From NCBI RefSeq assembly GCF_030269305.1, contig NZ_BSTC01000004.1, forward strand, positions 313,963-377,962: 64,000 nucleotides of DNA, read 5' to 3'. The DNA is from Kineosporia sp. NBRC 101731 (GTDB lineage Bacteria > Actinomycetota > Actinomycetes > Actinomycetales > Kineosporiaceae). The notes below the pieces were generated by a model. It ran no database searches, had not been told where the DNA came from, and saw nothing but the letters and a program-made list of their open reading frames with translations. This document shows positions 32,504-41,656 of the stretch, piece after piece (positions within the stretch are counted from its first letter, which is position 1; the number at the start of each line of letters is the position of its first letter). A program made the position numbers and the translations under genes.

Positions 32504-34117
32504 TCAGCCGTCGCTGCTGATCCGGTTACGGCCCTGCGACTTGGCCGTGTAGAGCTGCTGGTCGGCGCGGGACAGCAGGGTGTTGTACAGGTCGCCGGGC
32601 ACCCGGGTCGTGACGCCGGCGCTGAAGGTGATCCCCCGCCCGGGCGTGATGCCGCTCCAGTCGTGGTTCTGCACCGCCAGGCGGGCCTGCTCGACGATCC
32701 GTACCGCCTGCGCGCGGTCGGCGGTGACCAGGACGAGCAGCAGTTCCTCACCGCCCAGCCGGGCGACGAACGATCCGCTGTCCCCGCCGGGCACGGTCTC
32801 CTCCAGCAGCAGGCCGATGGTTTGCAGCACGCGGTCACCGGCCTCGTGCGAGAACTCGTCGTTGACCGACTTGAAGTGGTCCAGGTCTACCAGCGCGACG
32901 CTCAGCTCACCCCGAAGACCGGGCTCCTCCAGCAGTTCGCCCAGCCGCTCGTGCACGTAGAGCCGGTTGCGCAGGCCGGTCAGCGGGTCGCGCCGGGCCT
33001 CCTCGCGGTAGCGGGCGGCCTCCTCCCGCGCGGTCAGGGTCTCGAAGATCGCCTGCCGGATCCGGGCCTGGGCCTCGCGCCGCCGGGACAGCAGGTCCGC
33101 GTCGGCGACCACGAAGTCCCTGAGCATCTCGTAGGCCGCTCGGTGATCGCCGAGTTCGGCCCGGACGTCGGCCTGTTCCCGCAGGATCTGGTTCTTGCAC
33201 CGGTCGTAACCCTCTTCCGAGCAGGCCTGCCGGGCCCGCGCCAGCGTGGTCCAGGCGGCCGGCAGATCGCCGAGGGCTCGCTGCACCACGGCCAGGGTGA
33301 GCAGGTAGTACGGCCCGGCGTCCGCGGTCTGGAAGTCGACCTGGCCGGAGGCGTCCACCGCCTGCTGCGCGATCACGGCGGCCAGCACCGGGTCACCGGC
33401 CAACAGGTGGATCCGGGCGATGGTGTCCAGACCGGCGGCCCCCAGGGGATGCCCGTACCGCTCGCTGAGCGACCACAACTGCCGGGCCCCGGCCAGGGCG
33501 TCCTCGATCCGTCCGTCTTCCAGGGCGGAGTAGGCCCGGTTGTTGGCGACCAGCAGATGCATCTTCGGGTCGCCGTTGGCCAGTTCCTCGGCCCGACCGT
33601 AGTACCGCACCGAGTCTTCCTGGTCGCCCAGGTCGTGCAGGAGGTCGGCGGTCTTGGTCAGCACCCGCACCCGCAGCGGGACGGACACCTCCGGGGTGAA
33701 GGCCGCATTCGCGTCCATCGTGCGTTGCAGGGCGGTCGGCTCGTCGCCGAGATCGTTGTAGACGAACGACTTGAGCAGGTAGGCGCGCACCTGGTTGTCG
33801 GCGGACAGCGGGGCCCACAGGTCACAGGCCTGGTTGATGAGGGTCACCGCGGCGGCCAGCTCACCGCTGCGCTGGTGCCCCTCGGCCTGGCACAACAGCG
33901 CCCCCGCCACGGCCTCCCGCAGGCCCAGGGCCTCGGCGCGCTGTTGCAGGTCCTGGGCCCGACCGATCGCCACGTCCGGCTCGGAAGTAACGAGTCGCTG
34001 CAGGTCAGACAGTTCGGCCAGGATCGCGGACGACACATCTTCGACCTGCGCCCGGCGCATCCGGATCATGAAGGTGGCCGGGTCGTGATCGGTGCGCGAG
34101 CGCTGCACCTGACCCAT
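32504..34117 (-). CDS. TPR-GGDEF diguanylate cyclase
   Basis: A 537-aa cytoplasmic protein. Residues 30-340 are tetratricopeptide-like helical repeats, then a short helix (about 345-375) leads to a GGDEF domain (DPLTGLRNRLYV to RNRIS). The active-site loop is GGEEL (455-459), a competent variant. The substrate helix VDLDHFKSVNDEFSHEAGD is intact. There is no RxxD inhibitory site just before GGEEL, so product inhibition through the I-site is not expected. It probably makes cyclic di-GMP in response to a protein partner bound by the TPRs. No phosphodiesterase lies near. Confidence 0.9.
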   Translation of the reverse strand: MGQVQRSRTDHDPATFMIRMRRAQVEDVSSAILAELSDLQRLVTSEPDVAIGRAQDLQQRAEALGLREAVAGALLCQAEGHQRSGELAAAVTLINQACDLWAPLSADNQVRAYLLKSFVYNDLGDEPTALQRTMDANAAFTPEVSVPLRVRVLTKTADLLHDLGDQEDSVRYYGRAEELANGDPKMHLLVANNRAYSALEDGRIEDALAGARQLWSLSERYGHPLGAAGLDTIARIHLLAGDPVLAAVIAQQAVDASGQVDFQTADAGPYYLLTLAVVQRALGDLPAAWTTLARARQACSEEGYDRCKNQILREQADVRAELGDHRAAYEMLRDFVVADADLLSRRREAQARIRQAIFETLTAREEAARYREEARRDPLTGLRNRLYVHERLGELLEEPGLRGELSVALVDLDHFKSVNDEFSHEAGDRVLQTIGLLLEETVPGGDSGSFVARLGGEELLLVLVTADRAQAVRIVEQARLAVQNHDWSGITPGRGITFSAGVTTRVPGDLYNTLLSRADQQLYTAKSQGRNRISSDG

Positions 34118-34160
34118 GACCTCGTGCCTCCGACGACCGACATCTCTGCATACGAATCTT

Positions 34161-34185
34161 CTGCAACGTTTGCATAGTGTTGCAG
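34161..34185. promoter_or_regulatory. Inverted repeat upstream of the diguanylate cyclase
   Basis: CTGCAAC (34161-34167) and GTTGCAG (34179-34185) flank GTTTGCATAGT in the low-GC gap before the cyclase start at 34117. TTGCAT-type steps occur three times. It may be a promoter plus regulator site. Confidence 0.45.
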
Positions 34186-34222
34186 CCTCGCGCCTGCCCT
34201 GGAACCCGTCCGGGCTAGCTGG

Positions 34223-34984
34223 TTAGCCGCCCTCCCCCGGGAGCTGGGCGAGCAGCATGAAGGTGTTCGGCAGACGTCCCTGCCAGGCCGCCGCCGGGGT
34301 CTCTTCCGGGCGCCAGAACGGTTCCGGGTGCTCGGACAGATGCACGAGGCGGAGACCGGCGGAGACGACGGCGGTGACGATCTCGCCGAGCGTCCACTGC
34401 CATTCCACCGCCCCGTCGGCCGGGAAGCTGTCGTTGACGAAGGAGCGGGCGAAGTAGCTGCGGTCGGCGCGGACACGGGGCTCGTCGGGGTCCCAGCTCC
34501 ACAACGGCACCGCGGGATGCGACTCGTAGACGAACAGATGGCCACCCGGGCGCAGCAGACGGGCGGCATCGCGGGCCCAGACTTCGATGTCCCGCATCCA
34601 GATCAGGGCGCCCTTGCCGGTGTAGACGAGGTCTGCGCACCCGTCGGCCAGGGGAACGCCGGGCACCTCGGCCACCAGATACCGGCAGGCCAAGCGTAAC
34701 TCGTCGGCCCGGCGCTGCGCGGCTCCGGTCGCCACCCGGCTGAAGTCGACCCCCACCACCGAGCCGGCCCCGGCCCGGAGCAGACCCACGTCTTCCAGGC
34801 CGTGGCCGCTCTGCAGGTGCACCACGGCCGGGCCCGGCCGCAGCACCTCCGTCAGCAGGTCCCGCTCCCGGCCGAACAGCGAACCGCCCTGCCGGGCCTG
34901 CCGCAGCAGATCGTCGTACTCACGAACGTGCTTGTGCGAGGCCCGTTCCCACACCGCCCGGTTGCGCTGCACCTGAAGGTCCAT
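34223..34984 (-). CDS. Class I SAM-dependent methyltransferase
   Basis: A 253-aa Rossmann methyltransferase. Motif I reads VVHLQSGHGLEDVGLL (variant of the E/DxGxGxG loop) followed by VVGVDFS, with acidic VYTGKGAL as motif II and LLRPGGHLFVYESHP as motif III. It resembles actinobacterial small-molecule methyltransferases of unknown target. GTG 34987 directly precedes ATG 34984. It is followed after 105 bp by the cyclase, and the Nudix gene lies 19 bp upstream on the same strand. Confidence 0.85.
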   Translation of the reverse strand: MDLQVQRNRAVWERASHKHVREYDDLLRQARQGGSLFGRERDLLTEVLRPGPAVVHLQSGHGLEDVGLLRAGAGSVVGVDFSRVATGAAQRRADELRLACRYLVAEVPGVPLADGCADLVYTGKGALIWMRDIEVWARDAARLLRPGGHLFVYESHPAVPLWSWDPDEPRVRADRSYFARSFVNDSFPADGAVEWQWTLGEIVTAVVSAGLRLVHLSEHPEPFWRPEETPAAAWQGRLPNTFMLLAQLPGEGG

Positions 34985-35003
34985 CACCGGATTGTGCAGT
35001 GGG

Positions 35004-35444
35004 TCAGATCAGGTCGGCCAGTGATTCGGGATAAATGGTCTCCGCGGTGCTGCGCAGCTCCGCCGCCGACCACCAGCGCGCATCGGTCAGGGTGTCGCGC
35101 TCCACGGCGGTCCAGCCGGAACGGTCGAGGTCGGCCGGAGCCTGCTCCAGCCGCACCCGGTAGAACACCTCGTGCTGCCGGTACGGCTTGCCCATGAACC
35201 GGAAGTCCGCCGTGCGCTCGTGCACGATCGGCCCCAGCTCACCGACGACGAACCCGGTCTCCTCCCGCAGTTCCCGCGCGGCCGCCGCCTGCGTACTCTC
35301 CCCCGGATCCACCCCGCCGCCGGGCGTCATCCACCACAGCCCGGCCTCCGGATCGCCGGGGTCACCGCCCTGGAACAACAGCACCCGCCCGTCCGGCCCG
35401 ACGAGAATGACCCGGGCCCCTTCTCGGTTGATCACGTCGTCCAT
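35004..35444 (-). CDS. Nudix hydrolase
   Basis: A 146-aa pyrophosphohydrolase acting on a nucleoside diphosphate derivative. The Nudix box is complete: GGGVDPGESTQAAAARELRE followed by ETGF (GX5EX7REUXEEXGU). WWMTPGGG before it and WWSAAELRST after it are typical. The substrate is not predictable. It probably forms a loose operon with the methyltransferase, 19 bp away. Confidence 0.92.
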   Translation of the reverse strand: MDDVINREGARVILVGPDGRVLLFQGGDPGDPEAGLWWMTPGGGVDPGESTQAAAARELREETGFVVGELGPIVHERTADFRFMGKPYRQHEVFYRVRLEQAPADLDRSGWTAVERDTLTDARWWSAAELRSTAETIYPESLADLI

Positions 35445-35463
35445 CGGGCCATGGTCGCACCGC

Positions 35464-35943
35464 TCAGGCGGTCACCGCGTAGAGGAAACACTGGGGTTTG
35501 AGCGTGCGCACGTGCACGGTGGCCACGTCGGGTTCCGCGAGCAGCCGCCCGATCACCGGTTCCAGGTCGGCCTGGTCGAGGATCACGGTGTTGTGCTCGT
35601 AGTTCATCGTGTCGTCGGCCCGGTAGGTGCGCAGCACCCCCGGGCCCGTCGACAACTGCACGGGCAACCGGTCGTCCACCGGATATCCCCCGCACCGCTC
35701 GGCATGGACGTAGATCGGCCCGACCTCGGTCCACACCGATGCATGGTCGAAGGGCGCATAGGACATCAAGATGATCGGCTCACCCGCCTCGGCGTACCGC
35801 AGGCAGCAGCGCAGCGGTTTGCCCTCCCCCTCGGCGGCGAAGACCTCGAGCCGGTTTCCGTGCCCGTCCGTCCCGGCGGCGCGCACGGCGTCCAGACGCG
35901 AGGGGTCGACGGCAGCTACGCGCAGGGTTTCTGTGGTGTTCAT
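35464..35943 (-). CDS. DUF1203 protein
   Basis: A 159-aa soluble protein with DUF1203 features: the dicysteine KPLRCCLRYAEAGEPIILMSY at about 50-70, AEVGPIYVHAE-like TEVGPIYVHAERC and a C-terminal HVRTLKPQCF. The function is unknown. ATG 35943 gives the conserved N-terminus. It sits 19 bp upstream of the Nudix gene on the same strand. Confidence 0.82.
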   Translation of the reverse strand: MNTTETLRVAAVDPSRLDAVRAAGTDGHGNRLEVFAAEGEGKPLRCCLRYAEAGEPIILMSYAPFDHASVWTEVGPIYVHAERCGGYPVDDRLPVQLSTGPGVLRTYRADDTMNYEHNTVILDQADLEPVIGRLLAEPDVATVHVRTLKPQCFLYAVTA

Positions 35944-36048
35944 TCCGGCATCGTCACACTGCGCCGGCACCCCGCGCTGGCAGCAATCCGACGTCGCGTT
36001 CGAGCACGGGAGAATGCCCGCAACCCGAGGGAAAGGTCACCCGATCAC

Positions 36049-36333
36049 ATGACGACACAGGTCATCGTCCTCAACGGAGGATCCAGCTCGGGGAAGACGG
36101 GGATCACCCGCTGCCTCCAGGCCGTTCTCCCGCAGCCCTGGATCCGTCTGGGGGTGGACGACCTCATCAAGGCCCTGCCCGCGCGGCTCCTGCAGTCGGA
36201 CGCGGGCATCGAGATGGGCCAGGACGGTCAGGTCGAGAAGGTCCACGAGGGCGTTGTTTACGATGTCGAGGTGGACACCGGCCGCACCGAGTCCCTGATC
36301 TGCGCACGGATTATCGCCGATCACGTGGGGTGA
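36049..36333 (+). pseudogene. CPT-like kinase with internal deletion
   Basis: A 94-codon frame with the two ends of a chloramphenicol-phosphotransferase-like protein but not the middle. Residues 4-40 give the Walker A region (LNGGSSSGKTG) and LGVDDLIKALP. Residues 68-94 give the C-terminal VYDVEVDTGRTES motif. Full-length relatives have about 180-200 residues, with the lid and nucleotide-binding helices between these parts. An in-frame deletion of roughly 90 codons is the simplest reading, so the product is probably inactive. Confidence 0.72.
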
Positions 36334-36464
36334 CACGAAACCTCACGGCAATCCCGGCGGGTTAGCCTCGACGGCGCCCGAGTTCAACGGACAGCAAGAC
36401 CCCCACGGGTCGGGAAAGCGGACACCTCCGGGCACCGATGTCACCGCGCCCGAAGGAGATTTCC

Positions 36465-37505
36465 GTGAGCACGTTCCAGGTCCCCACCGTCGACATCACC
36501 CCCTACGTCGCCGGCGGCACCCCGCACGACCGGGCGGCCGTCGCCCAGCAGATCGATACCGCTTGCCGAGAGATCGGTTTCATCCAGATCACCGGTCACG
36601 GCGTCTCCCCCACCGTCGCCGACGGCCTGGCGGGCGCGATCGACGACCTGTTCGGGTTGCCGCTGGAGACCAAGAGGCAGTGGGTGCGCCCGCCGGCCGA
36701 GAACCGGGGCTACACGCCGCCGAAGTCCGAGTCGCTCGCCCTGAGCGCGGGGGTGCAGTCCTCGACCCGGATGAAGGATTTCTTCGAGGCCTACAACGTC
36801 GGGTCGAGCGTGTCCGACCACCCCGGTGACCACCTGCTCGAGGGCCACTACGCCGAGAACACGTGGCCCGACGTCCACCATTTCCAGCAGCGGGTGGACG
36901 CGTGGCGCGCCGAGGCGGGCCGGGTGGCCCGCACGATGACCACGATCTTTGAGGACGCGCTCGGGCTCGCCCCGGGTTTCTTCGAAGGGCTGACCCGGCA
37001 TCCGATCGAGGTGCTGCGGATGAACAACTACGCGCTGCCCGACGGGATGACGGTGCAGGTCGACGACGACCTGATCGGGATGGGTGAACACACCGACTAC
37101 GGCATCGTGACGATCCTGTGGGCCGATCGTTCCCCGGGCCTACAGGTTCTGCACGGCGGCCAGTGGCACGACGTCAGCCCGGCCGAGGGTGCGCTCCTGA
37201 TCAACCTCGGTGACCTGACCACCCGCCTGACCAACGAGCAGTGGCTCTCGACGCTGCACCGGGTCAAGCCCCCGATCGTCGAGGGCACGATCCGCCGGCG
37301 CCGCTCGGCCGCCTACTTCTTCGACGGTGACGCCGAGACCGCGATCGGCCCCCTGCCCGCCTTCGTCGACGACCAGCACCCGGCGCTGTACACGCAGGTC
37401 ACGGTGGACGAGCACATCCAGGCCAAGCTGGCCGGCTCCCGGGCCGGGATCCTCAACCCGGGCGCGGTGCGCGAGGCCGGCCGGGTGCTGCAGTCACAGG
37501 AGTAG
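36465..37505 (+). CDS. Isopenicillin-N-synthase-like 2OG-Fe(II) oxygenase
   Basis: A 346-aa non-haem iron dioxygenase. DIOX_N begins at residue 8 (VDITPYVAG) and has REIGFIQITGHGV. The facial triad is His209-x-Asp211 and His265, and Arg279-x-Ser281 binds 2-oxoglutarate or an equivalent carboxylate. GTG 36465 follows GAAGGAGATTTCC; ATG 36438 upstream lacks a ribosome site. Relatives hydroxylate or cyclise small metabolites. No biosynthetic neighbours point to a substrate. Confidence 0.9.
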   Translation: MSTFQVPTVDITPYVAGGTPHDRAAVAQQIDTACREIGFIQITGHGVSPTVADGLAGAIDDLFGLPLETKRQWVRPPAENRGYTPPKSESLALSAGVQSSTRMKDFFEAYNVGSSVSDHPGDHLLEGHYAENTWPDVHHFQQRVDAWRAEAGRVARTMTTIFEDALGLAPGFFEGLTRHPIEVLRMNNYALPDGMTVQVDDDLIGMGEHTDYGIVTILWADRSPGLQVLHGGQWHDVSPAEGALLINLGDLTTRLTNEQWLSTLHRVKPPIVEGTIRRRRSAAYFFDGDAETAIGPLPAFVDDQHPALYTQVTVDEHIQAKLAGSRAGILNPGAVREAGRVLQSQE

Positions 37506-37713
37506 CCCTCTCTCACGCGATGGCCCGGAACGTTCGCCTCCTTCATGCGTGTTCAGGTAATCCCTCAGGCTTCGGCTACAACAACTGGCCGATCTGCGCC
37601 GCCACGCGCCATCGGTCCCGGTGAGCGACTTCGTAGAGGTCGCGCCTGACGCCCTTGACCTGAACGCAAGTTGAGGTACGAGGATGTCACGAGATCAACG
37701 GAGGGAGACGGGG

Positions 37714-38607
37714 ATGAGCAAGGTGAGGGGCGGCACCCTCATGAACACCCTCGCGGTCGGCGTGGTTCTGCCCTCGTTGACGACCCAGCGGGATCAGGGC
37801 CTCAACCTGTACTCCGCCGCGCGGCACGCGGAATCGGTCGGGTTGGCGAGTGTGTGGCACGGCGACCACCTCGCCATCGGCTCGCCTGTCCTCGACATCA
37901 CCGTCGGGTTGGCCACTGCCGCAGCAGCCACCCAGACCATCGCTATCGGCGCCGGCGTGTTCATTCCCGCGCTGCGCCCCCTCGCCCGGGCCGCCCAGCA
38001 GATCGCCAGCCTGCAACTCGTCAGCGACGGGCGCCTCATCCTCGGGGTCGGGTCTGGTGGCGGCCCGGCGCAGTGGGCAGCAGCCGGCATCCCGTACGCC
38101 GAACGCGGGCCGCGCACCGACCGGGCCGTTGATCTGCTGCCCGGTCTGCTGGCCGGGGAGCACATGTGGCTCGACGGGCATCGCATTGCCCTGTCACCCG
38201 CGGTGCCGAAGCCCCCGATCTGGATCGGCAACGCCTCGGACGTCGCACTTCGCCGTGCCGCCCGCGCTGGCGACGGGTGGTTCCCGTCGCTGGTCACACC
38301 CGCCGCGGTGGCCGCCGGGGTAACACGGCTCCGTGAACTGGCCGATGGACCACGGGTAGTCGCCATCGGTGCCACCGGGGCCATCGGGAAAGGGGTTCGC
38401 TCGCAGCAGGAGATCGAGAGGTCCATCAACGCGACCTACGGCTTTTCCGCAGCCGGCGTGCCCATCTCCGGCAGCCCAGCCGAGGTCGCCACCAGACTCG
38501 CCGAGTTCCACCAGGCAGGCGCCCACCACCTGGTCCTGGGCTTCAGTGACGGCGACTGGCGCCAGCAATGCGATCTCCTAGCCGCATCACACGCTTTGCT
38601 GACCTGA
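37714..38607 (+). CDS. LLM-class flavin-dependent oxidoreductase
   Basis: Luciferase-like F420- or FMN-dependent oxidoreductase of 297 aa. It begins VGVVLPSLTT and shows SVWHGDHL, LGVGSGGGPAQW and PIWIGNASDVALRRAAR, typical of the TIM-barrel family. ATG 37714 follows GGAGGGAGACGGGG; a second ATG at 37741 is possible. The substrate is unknown. The stop codon lies in a CTGAC doublet (38599-38608). The upstream gap 37506-37713 holds no gene. Confidence 0.88.
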   Translation: MSKVRGGTLMNTLAVGVVLPSLTTQRDQGLNLYSAARHAESVGLASVWHGDHLAIGSPVLDITVGLATAAAATQTIAIGAGVFIPALRPLARAAQQIASLQLVSDGRLILGVGSGGGPAQWAAAGIPYAERGPRTDRAVDLLPGLLAGEHMWLDGHRIALSPAVPKPPIWIGNASDVALRRAARAGDGWFPSLVTPAAVAAGVTRLRELADGPRVVAIGATGAIGKGVRSQQEIERSINATYGFSAAGVPISGSPAEVATRLAEFHQAGAHHLVLGFSDGDWRQQCDLLAASHALLT

Positions 38608-38696
38608 CCTAACGTGAACGGCCATTCGTGAAGATTTGCAACCGCGTCGAGAGTCCGGCCGCGGTGACACGGATCGCCATCGGTCGCCCAGCAACA

Positions 38697-39500
38697 TCAG
38701 ACCCGGTCCGCCCGCCGCACCAGGGTCTCGGCGTGGCGCAGCAGGGGCGCGTCGATCATGCGGCCCTCGAAGGTGAACACCCCGCCCTCGTCCCGCGCGG
38801 CCTCCAGTAGGCGGCGGGCCCGGTCCAGGTCGGCCGCCGGCGGCTGATAGCCCTTACGCACGACCGGGATCTGACTGGGGTGGATGCAGACAGTGCCGTC
38901 GAACCCGACCGCGGCGGCCTCGACCACCTCGGTGCGTAGCCCGGCCAGGTCTTTGATGTCCAGGTGCACCGCGTCGAGCTTGAACCGCCCGAAGGCCGCG
39001 GCGGCGATCAGCACGGCCGAGCGGGCGGCGATCGCGACGTCGCGGTAGCTGCCGTCGGTGCGCCGGCTGCTGGTTCCGCCCAGGGCCGCCACCAGGTCTT
39101 CCGCGCCCCACATCAGGCCCACGGTGTTCCCCGCCGCCGCGATGGCCGCCACCTCCACGACTCCACGAGGGGTCTCGATCAGGGCCACCACGTCCAGCAG
39201 GGCCAGGGCGGTGACCTCGTCGGCGGACGAGGTCTTGGCCAGCATCACCGTGGTGTAGCGGGTGTGCCCCAGGGCCGCCAGGTCGAGGGCGTGCTCCGGG
39301 GAGGACGCCGGGTTCAGCCGCACCACCGTGGTCGCCGGGTCGAGCGGATGGTCGATGAGCGCCTGCCGGGCGAAGACCTTCTCGGCCGGCGCCACCGCGT
39401 CTTCCAGGTCCAGCACCACCACGTCGGCCGCCGCGGCCGCCTTCTCGTACCGCTCCGGCCGGTCGGCCGGACAGAACAACCACGCCGGACCGTAACTCAC
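38697..39500 (-). CDS. CoA ester lyase (HpcH/HpaI/CitE-like)
   Basis: TIM-barrel Mg-dependent lyase of 267 aa. VVLDLEDAVAP near 28-38 and MWGAEDLVAALGG hold the metal and CoA contacts; it ends with the usual C-terminal lid. It matches the small CitE-like proteins encoded with MaoC, FadE19 and AccD1 in mycobacteria, which act on branched beta-hydroxyacyl- or methylmalyl/citramalyl-type CoA esters. Its GTG overlaps the MaoC stop (GTGA), so it is the last gene of this operon. Confidence 0.88.
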   Translation of the reverse strand: MSYGPAWLFCPADRPERYEKAAAAADVVVLDLEDAVAPAEKVFARQALIDHPLDPATTVVRLNPASSPEHALDLAALGHTRYTTVMLAKTSSADEVTALALLDVVALIETPRGVVEVAAIAAAGNTVGLMWGAEDLVAALGGTSSRRTDGSYRDVAIAARSAVLIAAAAFGRFKLDAVHLDIKDLAGLRTEVVEAAAVGFDGTVCIHPSQIPVVRKGYQPPAADLDRARRLLEAARDEGGVFTFEGRMIDAPLLRHAETLVRRADRV

Positions 39501-39967
39501 AGCTGCCTCCGCACCAGGGTCGCCCGGGTGGCCTTCGCGACCACCACGTCGTGCTGATTGCGCCCCACGTGCTGCAGGCTCACGATACCGTCCCCCGGCC
39601 GGGAGACCGAAGCCCGTTTGGAGAGCACGATGGTGGACGCGTAGAGCGTGTCACCGATGAACATCGGCTCGGGAAAAGAAATCTCGCTGAACCCCAGGTT
39701 GGCCACGAGCGTGCCCTCGGTCAGCTGGGCCACCGACAGACCCACGATCGTCGACAGCGTGAACATCGAGTTGACCAGCCGCTGCCGGTACGGCTCCTGC
39801 GTCGCGGCGAAAGCGGCGTCCAGGTGCAGCGACTGGGTATTCATGGTCAGGGTTGTGAACAGCACATTGTCGGCCTCGGTGATGGTGCGGCCGGGCCGGT
39901 GCCGGTATCGGGTGCCGACCTCGAACTCCTCGAAGTACAGCCCCCGCTGCTCGATCTCACGCGTCAC
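39497..39967 (-). CDS. MaoC-family dehydratase
   Basis: Hot-dog-fold enoyl-CoA hydratase of 156 aa. RGLYFEEFEVGTRYRHRPGR is the family start. The motif TEADNVLFTTLTMNTQSLHLD holds the catalytic Asp/Asn-His region. GTG 39967 is preferred because the family begins there and because the epsilon-subunit frame occupies the DNA upstream; an in-frame ATG at 40030 would give a long overlap. It belongs to the mesaconyl/itaconyl-hydratase-like set paired with CitE-like lyases. Confidence 0.87.
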   Translation of the reverse strand: MTREIEQRGLYFEEFEVGTRYRHRPGRTITEADNVLFTTLTMNTQSLHLDAAFAATQEPYRQRLVNSMFTLSTIVGLSVAQLTEGTLVANLGFSEISFPEPMFIGDTLYASTIVLSKRASVSRPGDGIVSLQHVGRNQHDVVVAKATRATLVRRQL

Positions 39968-40118
39968 GGCGCATTCCCAGGGCTCGTTGGCGCCCTCGGC
40001 GCCAGGTGCGGAGGTGGTCGGGTGGGTCATGGGGGACGTTGTTGAGCCTAGGCACAAGAGCCGTCACCAGGGCGGCGATCTCGGTGGGCGAGGCCGTTCC
40101 CCGCACTTCGAGCGTCAT
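39957..40118 (-). CDS. Acyl-CoA carboxylase epsilon-like subunit
   Basis: A very short gene of 53 codons: TLEVRGTASPTEIAALVTAL followed by an Arg/Trp-rich tail (RTWRRGRQRALG). The helix 'GxPTxEExAALVAVL' plus a C-terminal basic segment is the pattern of actinobacterial acyl-CoA carboxylase epsilon subunits. Its ATG overlaps the stop of the carboxyltransferase gene (ATGA, 40115-40118) and its end overlaps the MaoC start by 11 bp. It probably stabilises the alpha-beta complex. Confidence 0.75.
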   Translation of the reverse strand: MTLEVRGTASPTEIAALVTALVPRLNNVPHDPPDHLRTWRRGRQRALGMRRDA

Positions 40119-41656
40119 ACCGGCCTCACCCCGTGGTGCTTCTCCACCCGGCGCCGTACCTTGCCCGCGAGCATGCCCAGGCGCCGGGCCAGCTCCGAAC
40201 GCAGGACGCCCGGCTCGACGACGGCGTCGATGACCAGCTCCGAGGCCAGGCGCAGCAGGTCGACGTCGGCCTCGTACTCCTGTTTGCGGGCGGCGACGAA
40301 CGCGGCCCGCTCGTCCTCGTCGTCGATCTCGGCGATCCGGTGGGCGTAGACCGCCTGCACCGCCGGGTCGGGGCCCATCACGGCGATCCGCGCCGTGGGC
40401 AGGGCCAGGCAGGCATCGGGCTCGAAGCCCGGCCCGTTCATCGCGTAGAGCCCGGCGCCGTAAGCCTTGCGCACGATCACCGAGATCTGCGGCACGGTCG
40501 CCTCGGCCACCGCCGTGATCATCTTCGCGCCGTGCCGGATGATGCCCTGCCGCTCGACCTCCTTGCCGATCATGAACCCGGGCACGTCGGCCAGGTACAC
40601 CAGCGGCAGGTTGAACGCGTCGCACAGCTCGATGAAACGCGCGCTCTTGTCAGCCGAGTCCACGAACAGCACCCCGCCGCGCACGGCCGAGTTGCTGGCC
40701 ACCACCCCGATCGGCATGCCCTCGATCCGGCCGAACCCGGTGACGATCTCGGCCGCGAACGACGGCTTGATCTCGAAGAAGCTCCCGTCGTCGACGATGC
40801 CGTCGATCACGGTGTGGATATCGAAGGGCACCTGCTCGGCCGCGGGCACCGTCGTGTCGTCGAGCTCCCGGGCCGGGGCCACGGGCTCGGTCTCCGGTGC
40901 GGGCTCGCGCCAGCAGGTGGGCAGGTAGGAGAAGAAGTCCCGGGCCTGCTCGATGGCGTCCGCGTCGTCACCGGCCAGAAGATCACCGCAGCCGGAGATC
41001 TCGGTGTGCATGCGGGCACCGCCCATCTCCTCCAGCGTGACGCTCTCGCCGACGGTCACCTCGGCCATCCGGGGCGAGCCCAGGTACATGCTGGCGTTGC
41101 CGTCGACCATGACAACCACGTCGCAGAACGCGGGGATATAGGCCCCGCCCGCAGCCGACGGGCCGAACAGGCAGCAGATCTGCGGCACCTTGCCCGAGAG
41201 CTTCACCTGATTGTGGAAGATCCGCCCGGCCCCCCGGCGTCCGGGGAAAAGCGCCACCTGGTCGGTGATCCGGGCACCGGCCGAGTCGACCAGCCAGAAG
41301 ATCGGCAGCTCCTCGACCAGAGCCCGCTCGGTGATCCGCACGATCTTCTCCACCGTGCGCGCACCCCACGACCCCGCCTTCACCCCGGTGTCGTTGGCCA
41401 CCACCAAGGCCGGGCGTCCGTCCACCAGACAGGCGCCGGTGACCACCCCGTCCGCCGGCAGACCCGACGCCAGCGCGTTCGCGAGCTGACCGTCCTCGAC
41501 GAACGTATCCGCATCCGCCAGCAGGGCAATGCGTTCGCGGACATAGAGTTTCCCCGACCGGGCGAGCTTGGCCGCCCCCGCCGGGGTGGGTGCGAGGGTG
41601 GCGGAGCGGGCATCCTTCAACGAGGTGTGTGCTTGCCCGGTGAAGTCATCAGCCAT
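40115..41656 (-). CDS. accD1: Acyl-CoA carboxylase carboxyltransferase (beta) subunit, AccD1-like
   Basis: A 513-aa crotonase-fold carboxyltransferase, N- and C-domains complete. KLYVRERIALL, FGPSAAGGAYIPA (carboxybiotin/acyl oxyanion holes) and VRKAYGAGLYAMNGPGF are present. Gene context (CitE, MaoC and FadE19 homologues) fits methylcrotonyl-CoA carboxylase of leucine breakdown. The biotinylated alpha subunit that should partner it is not in the window. ATG 41656 is used; an ATG 39 bp upstream is also in frame. Confidence 0.9.
   Translation of the reverse strand: MADDFTGQAHTSLKDARSATLAPTPAGAAKLARSGKLYVRERIALLADADTFVEDGQLANALASGLPADGVVTGACLVDGRPALVVANDTGVKAGSWGARTVEKIVRITERALVEELPIFWLVDSAGARITDQVALFPGRRGAGRIFHNQVKLSGKVPQICCLFGPSAAGGAYIPAFCDVVVMVDGNASMYLGSPRMAEVTVGESVTLEEMGGARMHTEISGCGDLLAGDDADAIEQARDFFSYLPTCWREPAPETEPVAPARELDDTTVPAAEQVPFDIHTVIDGIVDDGSFFEIKPSFAAEIVTGFGRIEGMPIGVVASNSAVRGGVLFVDSADKSARFIELCDAFNLPLVYLADVPGFMIGKEVERQGIIRHGAKMITAVAEATVPQISVIVRKAYGAGLYAMNGPGFEPDACLALPTARIAVMGPDPAVQAVYAHRIAEIDDEDERAAFVAARKQEYEADVDLLRLASELVIDAVVEPGVLRSELARRLGMLAGKVRRRVEKHHGVRPV

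Noticed and set aside
35188-36333. Long plus-strand frame leading into the CPT-like sequence
   Set aside because: The upstream part is antisense to the Nudix and DUF1203 genes; only the part from ATG 36049 matches a known family.
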